DNA from: Acidimicrobiales bacterium
GTDB taxonomy: Bacteria; Actinomycetota; Acidimicrobiia; Acidimicrobiales; SZUA-35
NCBI GenBank assembly: GCA_041394265.1
Contig: JAWKIO010000005.1
Coordinates: 2,046,001-2,110,000 of the forward strand
DNA: 64,000 nt
Direction: 5' to 3'
Shown: positions 51,298 through 60,407 of the stretch, one piece after another
Position numbering within the stretch: position 1 is the stretch's first letter
How the letters are laid out: each line of letters opens with the position of its first letter
Program-made: the position numbers and the translations under genes
The notes under the pieces: model-generated
Databases searched by the model: none
The model's input: the letters and a program-made list of their open reading frames with translations, nothing else
What the model was told of the DNA's origin: nothing

Positions 51298-51651
51298 GTG
51301 AAGTATTTCATTCTGCTCGCCGGCTACGGCGAGATGCCAGGCTGGGACGAGCTGACCCCCGAGGAGCAGGAAGCCGGGATGGCCAAGCACGTTGCCTTCG
51401 ACGAGGCGTGCGCCGAGCGCGACGGCGTGTCGATCGTCAGCGCCGAGGCACTCGGTGACGGCTCATCGGCGACGACGCTGCGAACCCGCGGCGGTGAGAT
51501 GGCCATCACCGATGGTCCGTTCGCCGAGGTGGCCGAACAGATCGGCGGCTACTACCTGTTGGACGCTCCCGACCTTGACACGGTGATCGAACTGTGCCGG
51601 ATCCTGCCTGCCTATGACATCGACATCCGACCCGTCCTCGACGCCCCCTGA
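51298..51651 (+). CDS. YCII/DGPF-domain protein, partner of ECF42 sigma factor
   Basis: 117-residue protein: KYFILLAGYGEMPGWDELTPEEQEAGMAKH, the DGPF motif in AITDGPFAEVAEQIGGYYLLDAPDLDTVIELCRILPA. Starts at GTG 51298 behind GAGAAGGAG. Its 3' end overlaps the sigma-factor gene by 38 bases. DGPF proteins next to ECF42 sigma factors are a known actinobacterial pairing; the biochemical role is unknown. Confidence 0.87.
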   Translation: MKYFILLAGYGEMPGWDELTPEEQEAGMAKHVAFDEACAERDGVSIVSAEALGDGSSATTLRTRGGEMAITDGPFAEVAEQIGGYYLLDAPDLDTVIELCRILPAYDIDIRPVLDAP

Positions 51652-52867
51652 TCAGGCGCTCGCCGCTGCGCTGCGCGACGAGTGGGGCCGCTTGTCATCG
51701 CTGCTGGTGGCGAGGACCCGGCGCCTCGATCTCGTCGAAGACGCCTTGAGCGAAGCGTTCGCTCGCGCCGCCGAACGTTGGGTCGTCGATGGGGTCCCGG
51801 CCAATCCGGCCGGCTGGCTCTACACGACGGCGCACCGCCAGGTGCTCGGACGGCTTCGGGCCGAAGCCGTCGCCGGGCGCAAGGCCCCATTGTTGGCGGT
51901 TCGGCCGGAGTGGACGCCACCGGTCGATCGAGGGGAGCAGCTGCCCGATGACCGACTCCATCTCATCCTGCTGTGCTGCCATCCAGCGCTCCCGCAGGAG
52001 TCACGGTCGGCACTCGCGTTGCGCCTGGTGATCGGCACGACGACGGAGCGGATTGCGCGGCTCTTCCTGGTCTCGACCCCGACGATGGCGGCCCGTCTGA
52101 CCCGGGCCAAGAAGAAGATCGTCGCGGCGGGCATCCCGCTCGGATCGCCTGCTGCAGACGAACTCGTCGTCCGCCTCGACGAGGTGTGCCGAACGATCTA
52201 TCTCGCGTTCACGGCGGGCTACAGCCCGGGCACCGGGCCCGACCTCCTGCGAGCCGATCTTGCCGGCGACGCACTCCAGCTCGCAGCGATCCTCCATGAG
52301 CTCACACCTGGAGCTCCGCAAGTGACGGCATTGCGAGCCCTGCTGATCCTCCACCACTCTCGACGTGATGCTCGGCAGCACGATGGCCGTCTGGTGACAC
52401 TCGCTGACCAGGATCGTGGTGTGTGGCACCACGACGAGATCGAGGTCGGGCTGGGACTCGTCGACGCGCTCGCTCCCACCGAGGGCTATGCCGAACAGCT
52501 CCGATTGCAATCGTTGATCGCCGCCGAACACGCGCGGTCAACGACCGCGGAGGAAACCGACTGGGCGGCGATCGCCGGCTGGTACGCAGCACTCGAAGCC
52601 TTGACCGGCTCGGCGATCGTCCGGCTCAATCGGGCCGTCGCTGTCGCCGAATCGTTGGGTCCTGCGGCCGGGCTGGCGCTGCTCGCAGGAGCCGACCCGG
52701 TGCTGGTTGGCGACCACCGACTCGCAGCAGTGTGTGGTGATCTTGCGAGTCGGGCCGGGGATGTCGAGCTCGCCGTCGCCTCGTACGAGGCGGCGCTCGA
52801 ACTCTGCACGAACGAACCGGAGCGCGCCCACCTCCAGTTGCGCCTGGAAGAGGTGCGGCGGTCGTGA
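51614..52867 (+). CDS. ECF42-type RNA polymerase sigma factor with TPR-like C-terminal extension
   Basis: 417-residue sigma factor. Sigma region 2 is in RTRRLDLVEDALSEAFARAAERW and NPAGWLYTTAHRQVLGRLR; region 4 is SALALRLVIGTTTERIARLFLVSTPTMAARLTRAKKKI. A long C-terminal helical domain (about residues 190-417, with RLNRAVAVAESLGPAAGLALL and LAVASYEAALELCTNEPERAHLQLRL) is characteristic of group ECF42 and replaces an anti-sigma factor as the controlling element. Located with its DGPF partner. Confidence 0.9.
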   Translation: MTSTSDPSSTPPDQALAAALRDEWGRLSSLLVARTRRLDLVEDALSEAFARAAERWVVDGVPANPAGWLYTTAHRQVLGRLRAEAVAGRKAPLLAVRPEWTPPVDRGEQLPDDRLHLILLCCHPALPQESRSALALRLVIGTTTERIARLFLVSTPTMAARLTRAKKKIVAAGIPLGSPAADELVVRLDEVCRTIYLAFTAGYSPGTGPDLLRADLAGDALQLAAILHELTPGAPQVTALRALLILHHSRRDARQHDGRLVTLADQDRGVWHHDEIEVGLGLVDALAPTEGYAEQLRLQSLIAAEHARSTTAEETDWAAIAGWYAALEALTGSAIVRLNRAVAVAESLGPAAGLALLAGADPVLVGDHRLAAVCGDLASRAGDVELAVASYEAALELCTNEPERAHLQLRLEEVRRS

Positions 52868-52890
52868 GCGGACGACGTCGGCACTTGGCC

Positions 52891-54426
52891 TCAGGTCACG
52901 TGGAAGTTGCGCATCATTCCGGCGTCCTCGTGCTCGAGGATGTGGCAGTGATACATGAAGTAGCCGAGGTGTTCGCCGAACGGCACCGCAATCTGTACCC
53001 GTTGTCCCGGCCACACGAGCACGGTGTCACGACGACCGGCGTCGATGATGCCGGCTTCGATCTGGCCCCACGATGTGGCGGCGGTGTCGTCGTCCCAGGT
53101 GCGCGACACCACCTCGAAATGGCGGCCGTGGAGATGCATCGGGTGCGGTAGTGGTGAGCGGTTGACGAACTCCCACCGCTCGACGCTTCCCGCCTTGACC
53201 GTCTCCAACTCGGTCGCCGTTCGCCCCTCCCACTGGGCGTCGTTGATCCAGTGCGCGGCACGGAACGTCGACAGTTCGAACACCTTCGGCGAGTCGGGGT
53301 TGACCGCCTGCTCGATGATCGACGGTATTTCGGACAGGCTGGTCGGGCGAGTTCCGGGCGTCGGGTCGCCATCGGCAACCACAAAGGTGACGGCGACCTC
53401 GCCATCGAGTGCGAGGGTGGTGTCGGTGCTGCTGACCATTCCCATCCCGCCGCCCATGCCCATCCCGCTCTCGACGAATGTGTTGGCGAGTCGGAGTTCG
53501 ACACTCTCGCCGGGGCCGAAGCCCGAGAAGTCGACCCAGAGGTCGGTCCGCTGGGCCGGCGTGAGCACGAGGCCCGGCACATCGACGGCCTCGGGAAGCA
53601 GGACACCGTCGACGGCGACGACGGTGATCGGGTCCTGCGTCGACCACGTCAGATAGCCGGTCCGGGAGTTCGACCCGTTGAGCAATCGGACACGATAAGC
53701 CTCAGGTCGAACATCGATCGTGTGACCGACTTCGCCGTTCGCCACGAGGTCGAGTCCGAGGAAACCGGCCATCTGATCGTGCATGTCGGTGACGTATCGC
53801 AGTGCGCCGTCGCCGCCGATGGTGCGATCCTGCAACACGATGGCGAGGTCGTTGTCGCCGGCAGAGAGAGGCTCGTCACCCCGGACGATCAAGAGCCCGG
53901 CCAGGCCTCGATAGACCTGTGATCCGGTTCGACCGTGTGGATGCGGGCGGTACCAGTAGGTGCCGGGCGCATTGTCGACGACGAAGTCGTAGGTGTAGGT
54001 CTCGCCGGGTCCGACGACATCGTCGGGTTGCCCATCTTGATCCTGCGGAACGTCGAGCCCGTGCCAGTGGACGATGCTGTCCTCATCGAGTCGGTTCTCG
54101 AACATGACGTGCAGGCGCTGGCCCGTGCGGACATTGATCGTGGGCCCGAGGTAGGAGCCGCTCGCGGTCAATGCGTCGGGATCACCGTTGAGGACCACGC
54201 CTCCGTAGGCGAGCACGTCGGTCACGATGCCCGGCACGATCTCGGCAGTCGACGGCTCAGCCCAGAGATGAAGCGAGAGGTCGGAGTCGGGACTCGGCGT
54301 CGGGTTCGCACCGGCGACGGACGTGGCAGCACTCGAGTCGCCGGCCTGCTCATCGCTCGTGCATCCGAACATCGCAACGACGCCGCCCGCGCCGATGAAC
54401 AACTTCAGGGCTTCTCTGCGATGCAT
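52891..54426 (-). CDS. Multicopper oxidase, Tat/lipoprotein exported
   Basis: 511-residue laccase/CueO-like oxidase. N-terminal RREALKLF followed by lipobox VVAMFGC suggests export by Tat and lipid anchoring. Type 2/3 copper motifs are HWHG and HPHG; the C-terminal HPMHLHGRHF and HCHILEHEDAGMM complete the trinuclear and type 1 sites, with Met as axial ligand. A Met/Gly-rich stretch (GMGMGGGMGMV, about residue 350) resembles copper-binding inserts. It would oxidise Cu(I), Fe(II), Mn(II) or phenols at the cell surface. Start ATG 54426, upstream frame unsupported. Confidence 0.9.
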   Translation of the reverse strand: MHRREALKLFIGAGGVVAMFGCTSDEQAGDSSAATSVAGANPTPSPDSDLSLHLWAEPSTAEIVPGIVTDVLAYGGVVLNGDPDALTASGSYLGPTINVRTGQRLHVMFENRLDEDSIVHWHGLDVPQDQDGQPDDVVGPGETYTYDFVVDNAPGTYWYRPHPHGRTGSQVYRGLAGLLIVRGDEPLSAGDNDLAIVLQDRTIGGDGALRYVTDMHDQMAGFLGLDLVANGEVGHTIDVRPEAYRVRLLNGSNSRTGYLTWSTQDPITVVAVDGVLLPEAVDVPGLVLTPAQRTDLWVDFSGFGPGESVELRLANTFVESGMGMGGGMGMVSSTDTTLALDGEVAVTFVVADGDPTPGTRPTSLSEIPSIIEQAVNPDSPKVFELSTFRAAHWINDAQWEGRTATELETVKAGSVERWEFVNRSPLPHPMHLHGRHFEVVSRTWDDDTAATSWGQIEAGIIDAGRRDTVLVWPGQRVQIAVPFGEHLGYFMYHCHILEHEDAGMMRNFHVT

Positions 54427-54616
54427 GTGCCTTCCACGTCGTGAGTCCGGTGCGAATCGTCGGCCGGTACCGACAGTCGGCCACTGTAGGGAAACGGTGG
54501 CCGACGAGGCCGACAATCCCGCCGCATCGGCGGCGAGGATCGGGGCCTGACTGAGGACCGCCTCGGTCCGGTGGCTACTCGGTTTCGAGCAGTGATCGGC
54601 CGGCGCGATTCGCGAG

Positions 54617-55516
54617 CTACCTCGCTTCCGCCGCGTGCACGTGGTCGGCGATCAGGTCGCAGAGGTCCGGCCACAGTGGGGGTGGGCGGTCGTGGCCCAT
54701 GTCCTCGATCATCACCAGCCTGGCTCCGGGGACCAACTCGGCGGTGCGTTCGCCGCCGGATGGGGTGATGAGTGTGTCGTCCCGGCCATGGATGACGAGC
54801 GTGGGAACGGCGAGGGCTGCGAGCTCGTCGGTCAACGGGCCGGTGGCGAGTAACGCGGCGAGCTGCCGCATGGTGCCGGCCGGACGGAACGACCGGTCGT
54901 AGGAAGCGGCGGCCAACTCGGCAGCAGTCGACTCGTCGAAGTAACGACGTGAACTCCAGACCCGGCTGCTCCGCACGGCCGTCTCGATGAACTCGTCGCG
55001 CGAGTTCGCCGGTGGCGACAGGAGCGCAGCCATCGCTTCGGGTGTCGACTGGCCTACGTGCGACTCGCCGGTGCTCGACATCATCGACGTCAGCGATCGA
55101 ACACGGGCAGTATGCCGAGAGGCGACCAGTTGGGCGACCATTCCGCCCATCGACGCTCCGACCACATGAACCGAGGGGAGGCCCAGGGCCTCGATCAAGC
55201 CGGCGGCATCGTCGGCCATGTCGTGCAGGGTGTAGGCGGCGAGTTGACGGGCGGCCTCGAGCTGGCCGGTCGAAGCGGCGGTCATGACGGCCCCGAGGTC
55301 GACCTCGACGTCATCGAACGCTGTCGATTGCCCGCAGTCTCGGTTGTCGAAGCGCACGACCCGCAGGCCTCGCTCCACCAGCTGCTCGCACATGCCCTCG
55401 TCCCACGACAGCAGCTGGGCGCCGAATCCTGCGATGAGGAGGACGGTTGGATCGTCGGGGGATCCGATCGACTCGAACGACAGCGTGATTCCGGTCGGTA
55501 GCTCGACGATGGGCAT
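54617..55516 (-). CDS. Alpha/beta hydrolase
   Basis: 299-residue serine hydrolase: oxyanion region LLIAGFGAQLLSWDEGM, VRFDNRDCGQS, nucleophile elbow VVGASMGGMVAQL, acid in VIHGRDDTLITPSGG, and His in IEDMGHDRPPPLW. Aclacinomycin-methylesterase-like family. Could hydrolyse an ester or lactone; substrate unknown. Starts at ATG 55516. Confidence 0.87.
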   Translation of the reverse strand: MPIVELPTGITLSFESIGSPDDPTVLLIAGFGAQLLSWDEGMCEQLVERGLRVVRFDNRDCGQSTAFDDVEVDLGAVMTAASTGQLEAARQLAAYTLHDMADDAAGLIEALGLPSVHVVGASMGGMVAQLVASRHTARVRSLTSMMSSTGESHVGQSTPEAMAALLSPPANSRDEFIETAVRSSRVWSSRRYFDESTAAELAAASYDRSFRPAGTMRQLAALLATGPLTDELAALAVPTLVIHGRDDTLITPSGGERTAELVPGARLVMIEDMGHDRPPPLWPDLCDLIADHVHAAEAR

Positions 55517-55577
55517 GCCGCTGACGCTAGTGGTCGACCTCGACGCCGACCGCTTGATTTCGCCGTGTGCTCACTCG

Positions 55578-55988
55578 TCAGTTCGGCTCGCCGAGGACGG
55601 CGAAGCTGCCGACGGCGGTGACGATCTCCTTGCCGTCGACCGTTGCGCTCGCATCGAGATGCACGATTCGTCGCCCCGCTCGGCGGACCACGGCTTCGAC
55701 TTCGATCGTGCCCTGGGCGACCGCCGACAGGTAGCGGGTGTGGATGTCGATGGTGGCGCAGAACTGCCCCTCTGCCAGCACGCTCATCGCTGCCGCACCC
55801 ATGGCTGTGTCGATCATGGCGTAGGGGACCGACCCGTGCACCACACCGTTGGGGTTGAGGTGACGATGGTCGATCACGAGCTCGGCTCGACCGACACCGT
55901 CGCCACGCTCCACCGAGAAGCCGAGGAGGTCCTTGAGGGGAAAGGCAACCTCGGCTGCGTCACCGCTATGGTCTGAGTCCTGGGACAT
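55578..55988 (-). CDS. PaaI-type hotdog thioesterase
   Basis: 136-residue hotdog-fold protein: LNPNGVVHGSVPYAMIDTAMGAAAMSVL contains the PaaI catalytic region (Asp in MIDTAMG, HG motif); ATIDIHTRYLSAVAQGTIEVEAVVRRAGRRIVHLDASA is the second half. Hydrolyses acyl- or phenylacetyl-CoA thioesters. Start ATG 55988; sequence upstream in frame is not conserved. Divergent from cysK across 103 bases. Confidence 0.85.
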   Translation of the reverse strand: MSQDSDHSGDAAEVAFPLKDLLGFSVERGDGVGRAELVIDHRHLNPNGVVHGSVPYAMIDTAMGAAAMSVLAEGQFCATIDIHTRYLSAVAQGTIEVEAVVRRAGRRIVHLDASATVDGKEIVTAVGSFAVLGEPN

Positions 55989-56079
55989 CTCTGCAACGTA
56001 GTCCCCAGCCGGCGGGCAGACCGTTTCCGGTCGGCGGTCGAGAGCGGCGCTTCGCTGGCGCAATACCCGACTGACTCGG

Positions 56080-56085
56080 TAGGGT
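56080..56085 (+). promoter_or_regulatory. Leaderless -10 (TAGGGT) of cysK
   Basis: TAGGGT ends six bases before the cysK ATG at 56092, the leaderless arrangement seen repeatedly in this window. No good -35 is visible. Confidence 0.4.
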
Positions 56086-56091
56086 TTCGAC

Positions 56092-57033
56092 ATGGCACGC
56101 ATCTTCGAAGACGTAACCCAGACCGTCGGCGGCACGCCGCTCGTGCGCCTCAATCGACTCACCGAGGGATTGCCGCCCGGCACCCAGGTGCTCGTCAAGC
56201 TCGAGTACTTCAACCCCGCCAACTCGGTGAAGGACCGCATCGGCGTTGCGATCATCGACGCCGCCGAGCAGTCGGGCGAACTCGGTCCGGGCGGCACCAT
56301 CGTCGAAGCGACGTCAGGAAACACCGGCATCGCACTGGCGATGGTCGCTGCCGCTCGGGGCTACTCAGCAGTCCTCACGATGCCCGAGTCGATGTCGAAG
56401 GAGCGGCGTGCCCTGCTCCGAGCCTTCGGTGCGGAACTGGTGCTCACCGACCCCAGTCTCGGGATGCAGGGTGCGGTCGACAAGGCCAATGAGATCGTTG
56501 CCCAGCGCGAGGGCGCGGTGCTGGCTCGCCAGTTCGCAAACGAGGCCAACTGGAAGATCCACTACGCGACCACCGGTCCCGAGGTCTGGGCTGATACCGA
56601 CGGCAAGGTCGACGCCTTCGTTGCGGGCGTCGGTACCGGCGGAACGATCACGGGCACCGGCCGCTACCTGCGAGAGCAGAACCCCGACATCAAGCTGTTC
56701 GCCGTCGAACCCGCCGAGTCGCCGATCCTCGCCGGTGGCGCTCCTGGACCGCACAAGATCCAGGGCATCGGCGCCAACTTCATTCCCGAGGTGCTCGACA
56801 CCGAGCTCTACGACGAGGTCCTCCACATCGAGAGCGACACCGCCTTTACCACCTCACGTCTCGCCGCCACCCAGGAAGGCCTCCTGGTCGGTATCTCCGC
56901 CGGGGCCAACATCGCCGCGGCGCTCGAGCTGGCCAAGCGTCGCGAGTTCGCCGGCAAGACCATCGTCACCGTCGGTTGTGACCTCGGTGAGCGTTACCAG
57001 ACCACCCCATTGTTCGAGGGTCTCGTCGACTGA
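56092..57033 (+). CDS. cysK: Cysteine synthase A
   Basis: 313-residue O-acetylserine sulfhydrylase, making cysteine from O-acetylserine and sulfide with pyridoxal phosphate. The PLP lysine is in the family motif NPANSVKDRIGVAII (Lys44). The substrate loop EATSGNTGIALAMVAAARGY and the phosphate loop GVGTGGTITGTGRYL are intact. Operon with cysE (12 bases apart), whose product makes O-acetylserine and forms the cysteine synthase complex; the C-terminal Ile of CysE is present. Confidence 0.96.
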   Translation: MARIFEDVTQTVGGTPLVRLNRLTEGLPPGTQVLVKLEYFNPANSVKDRIGVAIIDAAEQSGELGPGGTIVEATSGNTGIALAMVAAARGYSAVLTMPESMSKERRALLRAFGAELVLTDPSLGMQGAVDKANEIVAQREGAVLARQFANEANWKIHYATTGPEVWADTDGKVDAFVAGVGTGGTITGTGRYLREQNPDIKLFAVEPAESPILAGGAPGPHKIQGIGANFIPEVLDTELYDEVLHIESDTAFTTSRLAATQEGLLVGISAGANIAAALELAKRREFAGKTIVTVGCDLGERYQTTPLFEGLVD

Positions 57034-57045
57034 CGGAGGCAAGCT

Positions 57046-57708
57046 GTGGCTGTGACCACACCGGAGGCCTACGAGTTGGCCGACCACGACACCGAGAAGC
57101 TGGACCGCATCAAGGCGTCCGCGCAGGCCAACTACGGCCTCGGTGTCATCGAGCTGCTCAGGGAAGACCTCCAGGCGGCGATCGACGGCGATCCAGCGGC
57201 CCGGAGCAAATGGGAGGTGGCGCTCGGCTACCCCGGTGTCCACGCCATCTGGGTGCATCGGCTCGCCCACATGATGTGGTACCGATCACGCTTCCTGAAG
57301 CTGCCGGCTCGGTTGCTCAGTCAGTGGGCACGTTCGGTCACGGGCATCGAGATCCATCCGGCCGCCACCATCGGGCGTCGCTTGTTCATCGACCACGGCA
57401 TGGGAGTGGTGATCGGCCAGACCGCCGTGATCGGTGAAGACGTACTGATCTTTCACGGGACCACACTCGGTGGGGTCTCCATGTCGAAAGGGAAGCGACA
57501 TCCGACCGTCGGCAACCGCGTGGTCATCGGATCAGGCGCCAAGGTGCTCGGGCCGATCACCATTGGTGACGACGCCAAGATCGGGGCCAACGCCGTCATC
57601 GTGAAGGACGTTCCTGCCGGCGGTGTCGCCGTCGGTGTTCCCGGTCGAGTGATGAACGTCGCCGCCGCCGACGTCGACAAACTCCACGACCCGGCTCTCT
57701 ACATCTGA
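57046..57708 (+). CDS. cysE: Serine O-acetyltransferase
   Basis: 220-residue acetyltransferase providing O-acetylserine. N-terminal alpha-helical part (SKWEVALGYPGVHAIWVHRLAHMMW), then left-handed beta-helix hexapeptides (GIEIHPAATIGRRLFIDHGMGVVIGQTAVIGEDV, GTTLGGVSMSKGKRHPTVGNRVVIGSGAKVLGPITIG). The catalytic His is in FIDHGMGVVIG. GTG start at 57046 behind GGAGG. The C-terminal isoleucine (ALYI) fits insertion into the CysK active site. Confidence 0.95.
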   Translation: MAVTTPEAYELADHDTEKLDRIKASAQANYGLGVIELLREDLQAAIDGDPAARSKWEVALGYPGVHAIWVHRLAHMMWYRSRFLKLPARLLSQWARSVTGIEIHPAATIGRRLFIDHGMGVVIGQTAVIGEDVLIFHGTTLGGVSMSKGKRHPTVGNRVVIGSGAKVLGPITIGDDAKIGANAVIVKDVPAGGVAVGVPGRVMNVAAADVDKLHDPALYI

Positions 57709-57744
57709 GCACCGCGTCGGGCTGGGGGAAGACTCGGCGCCGGG

Positions 57745-57957
57745 TCAGGACTGGGCGCGCACGTGGGCGACGATGGCGTTGGCGTGACCATGCCCGAGGC
57801 CGTGCTCGTCCTTCAGCCACTGCACCGTTTCCATGTGCTTTGCATCGTTGCGCTCGGACACGAGCGTGAGCCAATGCTCGATCGGTTGGCCGTACTTCTT
57901 CTCGATCGACGGGAAGTACGACGCTGGTCCCTTGGGTTTGTCGGCAGCTGCGGCCAC
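57745..57957 (-). CDS. DUF4287 family small protein
   Basis: 70-residue protein: YFPSIEKKYGQPIEHWLTLVSERNDAKHMETVQWLKDEHGLGHGHANAIVAH matches DUF4287. Start GTG 57957 is chosen for the AGGAG site 5 bases upstream; a longer frame exists but overlaps the divergent gene. Function unknown. Confidence 0.8.
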   Translation of the reverse strand: MAAAADKPKGPASYFPSIEKKYGQPIEHWLTLVSERNDAKHMETVQWLKDEHGLGHGHANAIVAHVRAQS

Positions 57958-57991
57958 GGGTGCTCCTGAGCGTTGCTGATACGTGGAGCCG

Positions 57992-57997
57992 TAGCCT
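57992..57997 (+). promoter_or_regulatory. Leaderless -10 (TAGCCT) before DUF1971-like gene
   Basis: TAGCCT ends six bases before ATG 58004. No Shine-Dalgarno sequence precedes this start, supporting a leaderless transcript. Confidence 0.4.
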
Positions 57998-58003
57998 ACG
58001 CGT

Positions 58004-58342
58004 ATGGCTGACCAGCACGAGATCCCCGATGGCTTCGTCCTCGCCCGGACGACCGCCGTCTTCGACAACGACACGGTCCCGGCGGGTCTGCTGCGGGCGC
58101 ACCGCGTGGCCGACGGCGTCTGGGCCCGATTGGTGGTCCACACTGGCACGGTGGGCTTCGTGTTCGAGGACACCGCCGACGAACCGATCGAGTTGGTGGC
58201 CGAGCAAGCCATCGTCATTCCGCCCGCTCGACTCCATCACGTCGAACTCTCCGGCCCGGCGACGTTCGCCGTCGAGTCCCACCGACCTGACGATGTCGAT
58301 GGCGAAGTGGGGGAGGGGAACGAGAGCAGCGGTCTCGACTGA
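58004..58342 (+). CDS. DUF1971/cupin-like small protein
   Basis: 112-residue single-domain beta-barrel protein: ARTTAVFDNDTVPAGLLRAHRVADGVWARLVVHTGTVGFVFE, then IVIPPARLHHVELSGPATFAVESHRP. Similar to the DUF1971 domain (TehB-associated, cupin fold). It may bind metal or a small ligand through His residues of ARLHHVEL. No other tellurite-resistance gene is adjacent. Confidence 0.78.
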   Translation: MADQHEIPDGFVLARTTAVFDNDTVPAGLLRAHRVADGVWARLVVHTGTVGFVFEDTADEPIELVAEQAIVIPPARLHHVELSGPATFAVESHRPDDVDGEVGEGNESSGLD

Positions 58343-58491
58343 TCGCCGGCCCGTCGTTGACTTGCGTGTGACGGACGCGTCCGGCCACGCGCCGTCCCGC
58401 TCGCTGGAGCGATGGTGAGAGCCGTTCTCCTCTGCCCGCTGCCGGCGCACGGGAGGAGCATGGAAGCATCCTTCGAGCGTGGAGGTGCGAG

Positions 58492-59253
58492 ATGACGTAC
58501 TCCTCGGCGCCGGTGCGGAAGGCCGGCTGGCTGTTCGTTGTCGCCACGGCGACGGGCGTGGCGAGTGTGATCGCCATGGCGGGAACGCTTGGTGACGACG
58601 ACCTCCTTGTCGCCGTCCACGACCACCAGGCGTCGCTCCTGGCGGGCGAGTTGCTGGTCTTCATGATGCTGGCAGCGATGATCGGAACCGCAGTCTTCCT
58701 GTGGCCCGTCTTGCGGCGACACAGCGAGACCCTCGCTCTCGGCTACGTGCTGGCGAGAACTCTCGAGGTGGTCACCATCGCAGTCGGGCTCATCGGCGGC
58801 TTGTTGCTGGTGCCGCTGAGCTGGAACGCCATGGCCGATGGCGCGCCGCCAACCGCCGAGGCAGATCTCCTTGCCGAAACGCTCAAGGCGTCCAGCGACT
58901 GGACGGGGCTTCTCGGCGCACAGATGGTCTTCAGCCTGTCGGCACTGGTGCTCAACTGGGTGCTCTATCGGTACCGCCTCGTTCCCCGTTGGCTGTCGGT
59001 ATGGGGCCTGGTCGGCGTACCTGCCATGTTCCTGTCCGGCGCGCTGGTCATGATCGAAACCCTCAACTCGAGCGCGTCGGCGCTGAACCTGTTGGTCGCG
59101 CCGCTTGCGGTGCAGGAGATGGTGATGGCGGTCTGGATGATCGTGAAGGGGTTCGATGAAGCTGATGACGTCGCGTCGAGTCTTGACCTCACGACCGATC
59201 TCGAACGGGTTGCGAACGAGCGTGACCGGGTGGCGGCGGACGCGCATCGCTGA
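58492..59253 (+). CDS. DUF4386 membrane protein
   Basis: 253-residue integral membrane protein with about six hydrophobic segments (residues 13-31, 51-71, 86-110, 145-163, 171-190, 205-222), matching DUF4386: RKAGWLFVVATATG, VLARTLEVVTIAVGLIGGLLLV, YRYRLVPRWLSVWGLVG. The C-terminal tail is charged and cytoplasmic or external (unknown). GGAGG site 6 bases before ATG 58492. Function unknown. Confidence 0.82.
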   Translation: MTYSSAPVRKAGWLFVVATATGVASVIAMAGTLGDDDLLVAVHDHQASLLAGELLVFMMLAAMIGTAVFLWPVLRRHSETLALGYVLARTLEVVTIAVGLIGGLLLVPLSWNAMADGAPPTAEADLLAETLKASSDWTGLLGAQMVFSLSALVLNWVLYRYRLVPRWLSVWGLVGVPAMFLSGALVMIETLNSSASALNLLVAPLAVQEMVMAVWMIVKGFDEADDVASSLDLTTDLERVANERDRVAADAHR

Positions 59254-59314
59254 CGGCCCGCCGGCGCTGGAGTGCTACGGTCGCCATGCTCCGCTGAGCC
59301 GTTGAGGAGTTCCG

Positions 59315-60407
59315 TTGCACCGACCCATGCCGACGTCCGAACGAGATCTGCTCGTCGATGATCCGTGGGCGGCGATCGAGGCATGTTTCGATGCGGGCTG
59401 GAGTGACGGGCTCCCGGTCGTGCCGCCGACCGAAGCACTCGTGTCGGCCGTGCTCGACGCCGGGCCGTGGTCCGCCGACGAGGTCCTGCTGATCGAGCCG
59501 TCACGAGGCTTGGAGGTGACGGCGTTCAACGCTGCGGTCAACGCCGTGCTCGCCGGCTGTCGGCCGGAGTACTTCCCGGTCGTCGGTGCCGTGCTGAAGG
59601 CGATGAGTCATCCTCGCTTTGGTCTGCACGCCGTCCTCACCTCCACCGGAGGGGCGGCGGTCCTGATCGCGGTGAACGGCCCGGTCCGGGATCAGATCGG
59701 CATGAATGCCAAGGAGAACCTGCTGGGCGGCGGCAACCGGGCCAACTCCACGATTGGACGAGCCGTGCGGTTGGTGGCTCGCAACTGCCTGCTCGCCGTT
59801 CCCGGACTTCTCGACAAGAGCACCCAGGGATGGGCAGGGAAGATCAGTATGTGCTTCGCCGAAGACGAGGCGTCGAGTCCCTGGGGCGGTTACCACACCC
59901 TCGGTCGGTTTCCGAGCCGACCAGTCGACGGTCACGATCATGGCGGCCGAATCCGGCCACAACGTCCTCAATCACGCGTCCGGCGGCCCGGAGGGTCTGC
60001 TCATGACCTTCGCCGACTCGATGGCAGCGTTCGGGTCCTTCTCCTCGGGCCGTTCCCTGCTGGTGTTTGCTCCTGAACACGCTCGCAAGATCGGCGCCGC
60101 CGGGTGGAGTCGAGCGCAGGTGCAGGAGTTCCTGTTCGAGCACGCGGCCCGTACCTACGCGGACCTGAAGCGGGGCGGCAAGGTCGAGGCGGGCGGACAT
60201 GGCGACGCCAACGACCGCACCATGTGGTTCGCCGCCGACCCCGAGATCCACGATGGTGACGTCGACATCATGATCCACCGCGGTACCGGCCCCGACGACA
60301 TCGCCCTGTTCGTCGGAGGCGGAGACGCCGGCGGCCATTCGGCGTTCTTCCCGACCTGGAGCCGCACCCGCTCCGTCCCCTTCATCACCGAGGAGGTGGT
60401 CCAATGA
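59315..60407 (+). pseudogene. Partner of UGSC selenoprotein, split by a +1 frameshift at about 59906
   Basis: Conserved-looking protein encoded in two frames. From TTG 59315 (ATG 59327 also possible) the frame reads RDLLVDDPWAAIEACFDAGW to SPWGGYHTLG. At about 59906 one extra base shifts the reading, and the next frame continues GFRADQSTVTIMAAESGHN to PFITEEVVQ, ending TGA 60405-60407. Skipping one base gives a continuous 363-residue protein. Its stop overlaps the selenoprotein ATG (ATGA), so the two form an operon. I do not know its function; GMNAKENLLGGGNRANSTIGRAVRL suggests a nucleotide or phosphate loop. The shift may be a mutation, a sequencing error or recoding. Confidence 0.7.

Noticed and set aside
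58412..58495. A 27-codon ORF whose stop overlaps the DUF4386 start
   Set aside because: No promoter at leaderless distance and no recognisable peptide; the DUF4386 gene has its own GGAGG site. Overlaps of this kind arise easily by chance at high GC.
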